A DNA stretch of 64,000 nucleotides from an uncultured bacterium (GTDB lineage Bacteria; Bacillota; Bacilli; Lactobacillales; Lactobacillaceae), in the NCBI GenBank assembly GCA_905214545.1, contig CAJMMO010000002.1:340611-404610 (forward strand), given 5' to 3'. Below are positions 61,380-64,000 of the stretch, one piece after another. Both the position numbers and the translations under genes were made by a program. Within the stretch, counting starts at the first letter, position 1. The number at the start of each line of letters is the position of its first letter. Under the pieces are notes generated by a model, which worked only from the letters and a program-made list of their open reading frames with translations, was not told the DNA's origin and did no database searches.

Positions 61380-61388
61380 TGATATAAT
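61380..61388 (+). promoter_or_regulatory. extended -10 promoter of murE
   Basis: TGATATAAT is a perfect extended -10 element (TGnTATAAT) six bases after the kinase stop. No -35 box is needed for such promoters. The start of transcription would be near 61395, giving a leader of about 30 bases. Confidence 0.65.
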
Positions 61389-61423
61389 CTGCACAGAATA
61401 ATAGATGATTGTGGGGGCCCTTC

Positions 61424-62977
61424 ATGAGCAGCATTTCTTTAAATACTTGTATTTTAATTTTGAAAGAGCATCACTTGCTGAAATCCAGCGCTGTTCAAGA
61501 CGCTGTTTCAACAAAAATGGAATATATTTCCTATGACTCAAGAGATATTCAGACCGACACTTTGTTCTTCTGCAAGGGCAAGAACTTCCGGCCGACCTAC
61601 TTGGCAATGGCCAAGAAAAACGGCGCCAACTGCTACGTCGCTGAACAGCCATACCCGGAAGGCACCGGGCTGCATGCCTTAATCGTCAGGGATGTCACCA
61701 AGGCAATGGCTTTGCTGTCAGCTGCCTTCTTTGGCTTCCCGCAAGACGACTTGTACGTCGTAGCCTTTACCGGCACGAAGGGCAAGACGACTTCTGCCTA
61801 CTTCTTGAAGAACATTCTGGACCAGATCAACGGCGGCCGGACTGCACTGTTTTCATCAGTTGACGACATCGTCGGGCCAAAGCCGGAAGACAAGTTCAAG
61901 TCGAGCTTGACCACGCCGGAATCCTTAGACTTGTTCCGCGACATGCGTATCGCTGTCGACAACGGGATGACCCACCTGGTCATGGAAGTTTCTTCCCAAG
62001 CCTACAAAAAGAACAGAGTCTTTGGCTTAACTTACGACCTGGGCTTTTTCTTAAACATTACCCCAGACCACATTGGGCCTAACGAACACCCTAACTTCGC
62101 CGACTACCTGCACTGCAAGCTGCAGCTGATGGTCAACTCGCGCAAGTGTATCATCAACGCGCAAAGCGACCACTTCGACGAAATTTACGCTGCCGCAACG
62201 ACGACGACCAACCCGGACAGCATCTACCTGTTCGCCAACAGCGACTACGACAACCCGAACTTAAAGCAGCCGATCGACTTCCGCTACTCTTCAGAAGAAA
62301 CCGACATGCGCGAGACCCGCTTTAAGATTTCCTACGGTTCCGACAAGGCTAAAAAGCTGAACATCGCCGGCGACTACGCCCTGCAGATGATCGGCGACTT
62401 CAACCAGATCAACGGGACCGCAGCAATCATCGGCGCCGGCTTGGCCGGTGTCGACCACGACACTGCCGCTAAGGGCATTCGCCACGTGACGATCCCAGGC
62501 CGCATGGAGACCGTGCCGACCGACAAGCATGGCTTCATCGTTGTCGACTACGCCCACAACAAGGCTTCGATGATGGCGCTCATGAGCTTCATGCAGCGCG
62601 AATTCGACAACCCGAAGATCATCGTGGTCGTTGGTGCGCCTGGCGACAAGGGGGTCGACCGTCGTGCCGGCTTCAGCCAAAGTCTGTCGAAGTATGCCGA
62701 CAAGGCCTTTTTGACGACCGACGACCCGGGCTTTGAAGACCCGCAGGCTATCGCCGAACAAATCGACGCCGGCATCGACCACGACCGCTGCGACGTCACC
62801 ATCGAATTAGACCGGGAAAAGGCTATCCACGATGCCATCGCCCTGGCTGGTCCGGACGACGTTGTGCTGGTCTGCGGCAAGGGTGCCGACCCGTACCAAA
62901 AGGTGCGCGGCGTGGACACTCCTTACCCGACTGACATGAAAGTCGTGAAGAAGGTTTTGTCAGAACTAGGTGAATAA
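61424..62977 (+). CDS. murE: UDP-N-acetylmuramoyl-tripeptide synthetase MurE
   Basis: Adds the third amino acid to UDP-MurNAc-L-Ala-D-Glu. The 517-residue product has the Mur-ligase ATP motif F-T-G-T-K-G-K-T-T-S, the A-H-N-K-A-S-M central-domain region and G-K-G-A-D-P in the C-terminal domain. In the residue-selecting loop it reads T-T-D-D-P-G-F-E-D-P rather than the D-N-P-R of diaminopimelate-adding enzymes, which points to L-lysine. That matches the Lys-D-Asp peptidoglycan of L. delbrueckii and relatives. Start at ATG 61424 behind GGGGG; an upstream in-frame start lies before that site. An aspartate racemase follows after two bases. Confidence 0.9.
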   Translation: MSSISLNTCILILKEHHLLKSSAVQDAVSTKMEYISYDSRDIQTDTLFFCKGKNFRPTYLAMAKKNGANCYVAEQPYPEGTGLHALIVRDVTKAMALLSAAFFGFPQDDLYVVAFTGTKGKTTSAYFLKNILDQINGGRTALFSSVDDIVGPKPEDKFKSSLTTPESLDLFRDMRIAVDNGMTHLVMEVSSQAYKKNRVFGLTYDLGFFLNITPDHIGPNEHPNFADYLHCKLQLMVNSRKCIINAQSDHFDEIYAAATTTTNPDSIYLFANSDYDNPNLKQPIDFRYSSEETDMRETRFKISYGSDKAKKLNIAGDYALQMIGDFNQINGTAAIIGAGLAGVDHDTAAKGIRHVTIPGRMETVPTDKHGFIVVDYAHNKASMMALMSFMQREFDNPKIIVVVGAPGDKGVDRRAGFSQSLSKYADKAFLTTDDPGFEDPQAIAEQIDAGIDHDRCDVTIELDREKAIHDAIALAGPDDVVLVCGKGADPYQKVRGVDTPYPTDMKVVKKVLSELGE

Positions 62978-62979
62978 TC

Positions 62980-63729
62980 ATGAAACACTTTTTTAGCATC
63001 ATCGGCGGGATGGGGACCATCGCGACCGAAAGCTATGTCCGCTTAATCAACCACCGCGTCAAGATCCACAGGGACCAGGACTACTTGAACTACATCCTGG
63101 TCAACGACGCCGAGGTGCCGGACAGAACCGCCTACATCAAAGACCACAGCCAGCCGAACTTCTTCCCTGCGCTGCGCGATGATGTGCTGGGGCAGGCCAA
63201 GCTCAAGCCCGACTTTTTCGTGATGCCTTGCAACACGGCCCACTACTTCTATAAGGAACTGGCCGGGCTGACTGACATTCCTTTTTTAAACATGATGCAG
63301 ATTGCCGTCCACAATTTCTTGGACAATTATCCTCATGAAAAAAAGATCGGTCTGATTGCCACGGAAGGCTCTATTCACGACCACTTGTACGAAAACTACT
63401 TTAAAGAGGCTGGCATCGAGCCTGTTTTTGGCGGCCCGGAGATCCAGCCGATGGTCACGAAGCTGATCTACGACGATATCAAGGACAAGGGTATTGTCGA
63501 CGGCGAGCTCTACCACGAAATCTTGCGCAAGATGCACGATGAGTACGGCTGTGCGGTTACTTTGCTGGGCTGCACTGAATTATCCCTGGCCCAGGAAAAA
63601 GCGCCTGAGCACCCTTACAACGTCATTGACCCGCAGTCTCTGCTGGCCGACGTTTCTATTGAACTGGCTTTGAAGATCAGGAACGGCATGCCCGCTGCTG
63701 AGGCGACAGCCAAATACATCTATGACTAA
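62980..63729 (+). CDS. racD: aspartate racemase
   Basis: A 249-residue Asp/Glu racemase of the cofactor-free two-cysteine type. The catalytic cysteines are in M-P-C-N-T-A-H and L-L-G-C-T-E-L; G-G-M-G-T-I-A-T-E opens the protein. It should make D-aspartate, which lactobacilli of the Lys-D-Asp type use for the peptidoglycan cross-bridge via an ATP-grasp ligase. Placement two bases behind murE supports a cell-wall role. AGGTGA at the murE end is the ribosome site. Glutamate as substrate is less likely but not excluded. Confidence 0.87.
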   Translation: MKHFFSIIGGMGTIATESYVRLINHRVKIHRDQDYLNYILVNDAEVPDRTAYIKDHSQPNFFPALRDDVLGQAKLKPDFFVMPCNTAHYFYKELAGLTDIPFLNMMQIAVHNFLDNYPHEKKIGLIATEGSIHDHLYENYFKEAGIEPVFGGPEIQPMVTKLIYDDIKDKGIVDGELYHEILRKMHDEYGCAVTLLGCTELSLAQEKAPEHPYNVIDPQSLLADVSIELALKIRNGMPAAEATAKYIYD

Positions 63730-63734
63730 CCATT

Positions 63735-63762
63735 GAGAGAGGCTTTAAGCCTCTCTTTTTTT
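63735..63762 (+). terminator. terminator behind the racemase gene
   Basis: AGAGAGGCTT and AAGCCTCTCT form a perfect stem followed by seven Ts. Confidence 0.92.
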
Positions 63763-63821
63763 GCCTTTTAAAAGAAATTGCAACTTTTTTGAAAAAAGTT
63801 TTGGCGAAATGAAAGCATTAA

Positions 63822-63975
63822 GTTCGTAAAAGCGGGCACGTTAGAAGCTAAATCTTAACTATTCATTAATATCTACCGGCTATCTATTAGCAGCAGGGAC
63901 TATAAAAGGGATTAATGACGGGCCATTTACGAACAAAAAGACATGTTTGACGATTCGGGCAAGAGCGTGTACTAT
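63822..63975 (+). promoter_or_regulatory. promoter with two ACGAAC boxes at the window end
   Basis: TTGACG (63947-63952) and TACTAT (63970-63975) are 17 bases apart, a good sigma-A-type promoter reading out of the window. Upstream are GTTCGTAAA (63822-63830) and its perfect complement TTTACGAAC (63926-63934); the latter reads ATTTACGAACAAA, near the PurBox AWWWCCGAACWWT. The gene served is beyond the window. Confidence 0.45.
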
Positions 63976-64000
63976 TAATAACTGTCGTCGGGAGATGAGG

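Noticed and set aside
1..64000. CRISPR arrays, insertion sequences, prophage genes, tRNA or rRNA genes
   Set aside because: No regularly spaced direct repeats, transposase, integrase or phage-type frames, and no cloverleaf or rRNA sequence were seen.

Overview
The window looks like the chromosome of a lactic acid bacterium of the Lactobacillus delbrueckii type. Pointers are a GC-rich third codon position with AT-rich gaps, several TTG starts behind strong AGGAGG sites, a complete dlt operon, a malolactic-type enzyme, a C69 dipeptidase, a paired deoxyadenosine/deoxyguanosine kinase like that of Lactobacillus acidophilus R-26, and no amino-acid or nucleotide biosynthesis cluster. The species call is inference. 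I see no rRNA, tRNA, CRISPR array, insertion sequence or prophage gene.

Layout. 1-4.2 kb holds the end of yidC, then mnmE and mnmG, with a perfect parS palindrome just behind mnmG; this is normally next to oriC, so the origin probably lies to the left. 4.3-7.2 kb: gnd and a ClC channel. 7.3-13.7 kb (minus strand): a deoxynucleoside salvage block of lipoprotein BmpA, NupABC ABC transporter and the dak-dgk kinase pair. 13.8-20.5 kb: MacB-like ABC transporter, CPBP protease, cation/proton antiporter, P1B ATPase and the c-di-AMP sensor CbpB. 20.5-21.2 kb: a 700-base non-coding stretch with degenerate tandem hairpin repeats. 21.2-24.2 kb: malolactic-type enzyme and RarA. 24.3-31.2 kb: a secreted propeller-like protein, a small membrane protein, and dltX-dltA-dltB-dltC followed by a dltD fused in frame to a serine beta-lactamase/esterase-like domain. 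31.2-50.2 kb: accessory transporters, hydrolases, phosphatases, a solitary gatD, a macrodomain protein, a cinnamoyl-esterase-like gene, pepD, a TetR regulator, apbE and cvpA. 50.3-55.7 kb: rsmG-noc-parA-parB-DUF951-ychF-DUF1129. 55.8-61.4 kb: an LmrCD-like heterodimeric ABC exporter and a two-component system. 61.4-63.7 kb: murE and an aspartate racemase.

Themes. Cell-envelope genes recur: D-alanylation of teichoic acid, lipid II amidation (gatD), lysine addition (murE) and D-aspartate supply (racemase). Chromosome segregation genes (noc, parA, parB, parS) are present, but about 46 kb of other genes separates mnmG from rsmG, which are neighbours in many Firmicutes. The strongest candidate for something new is the DltD-beta-lactamase-like fusion, which would put D-alanine transfer and a possible D-alanyl-ester hydrolase in one extracellular polypeptide.
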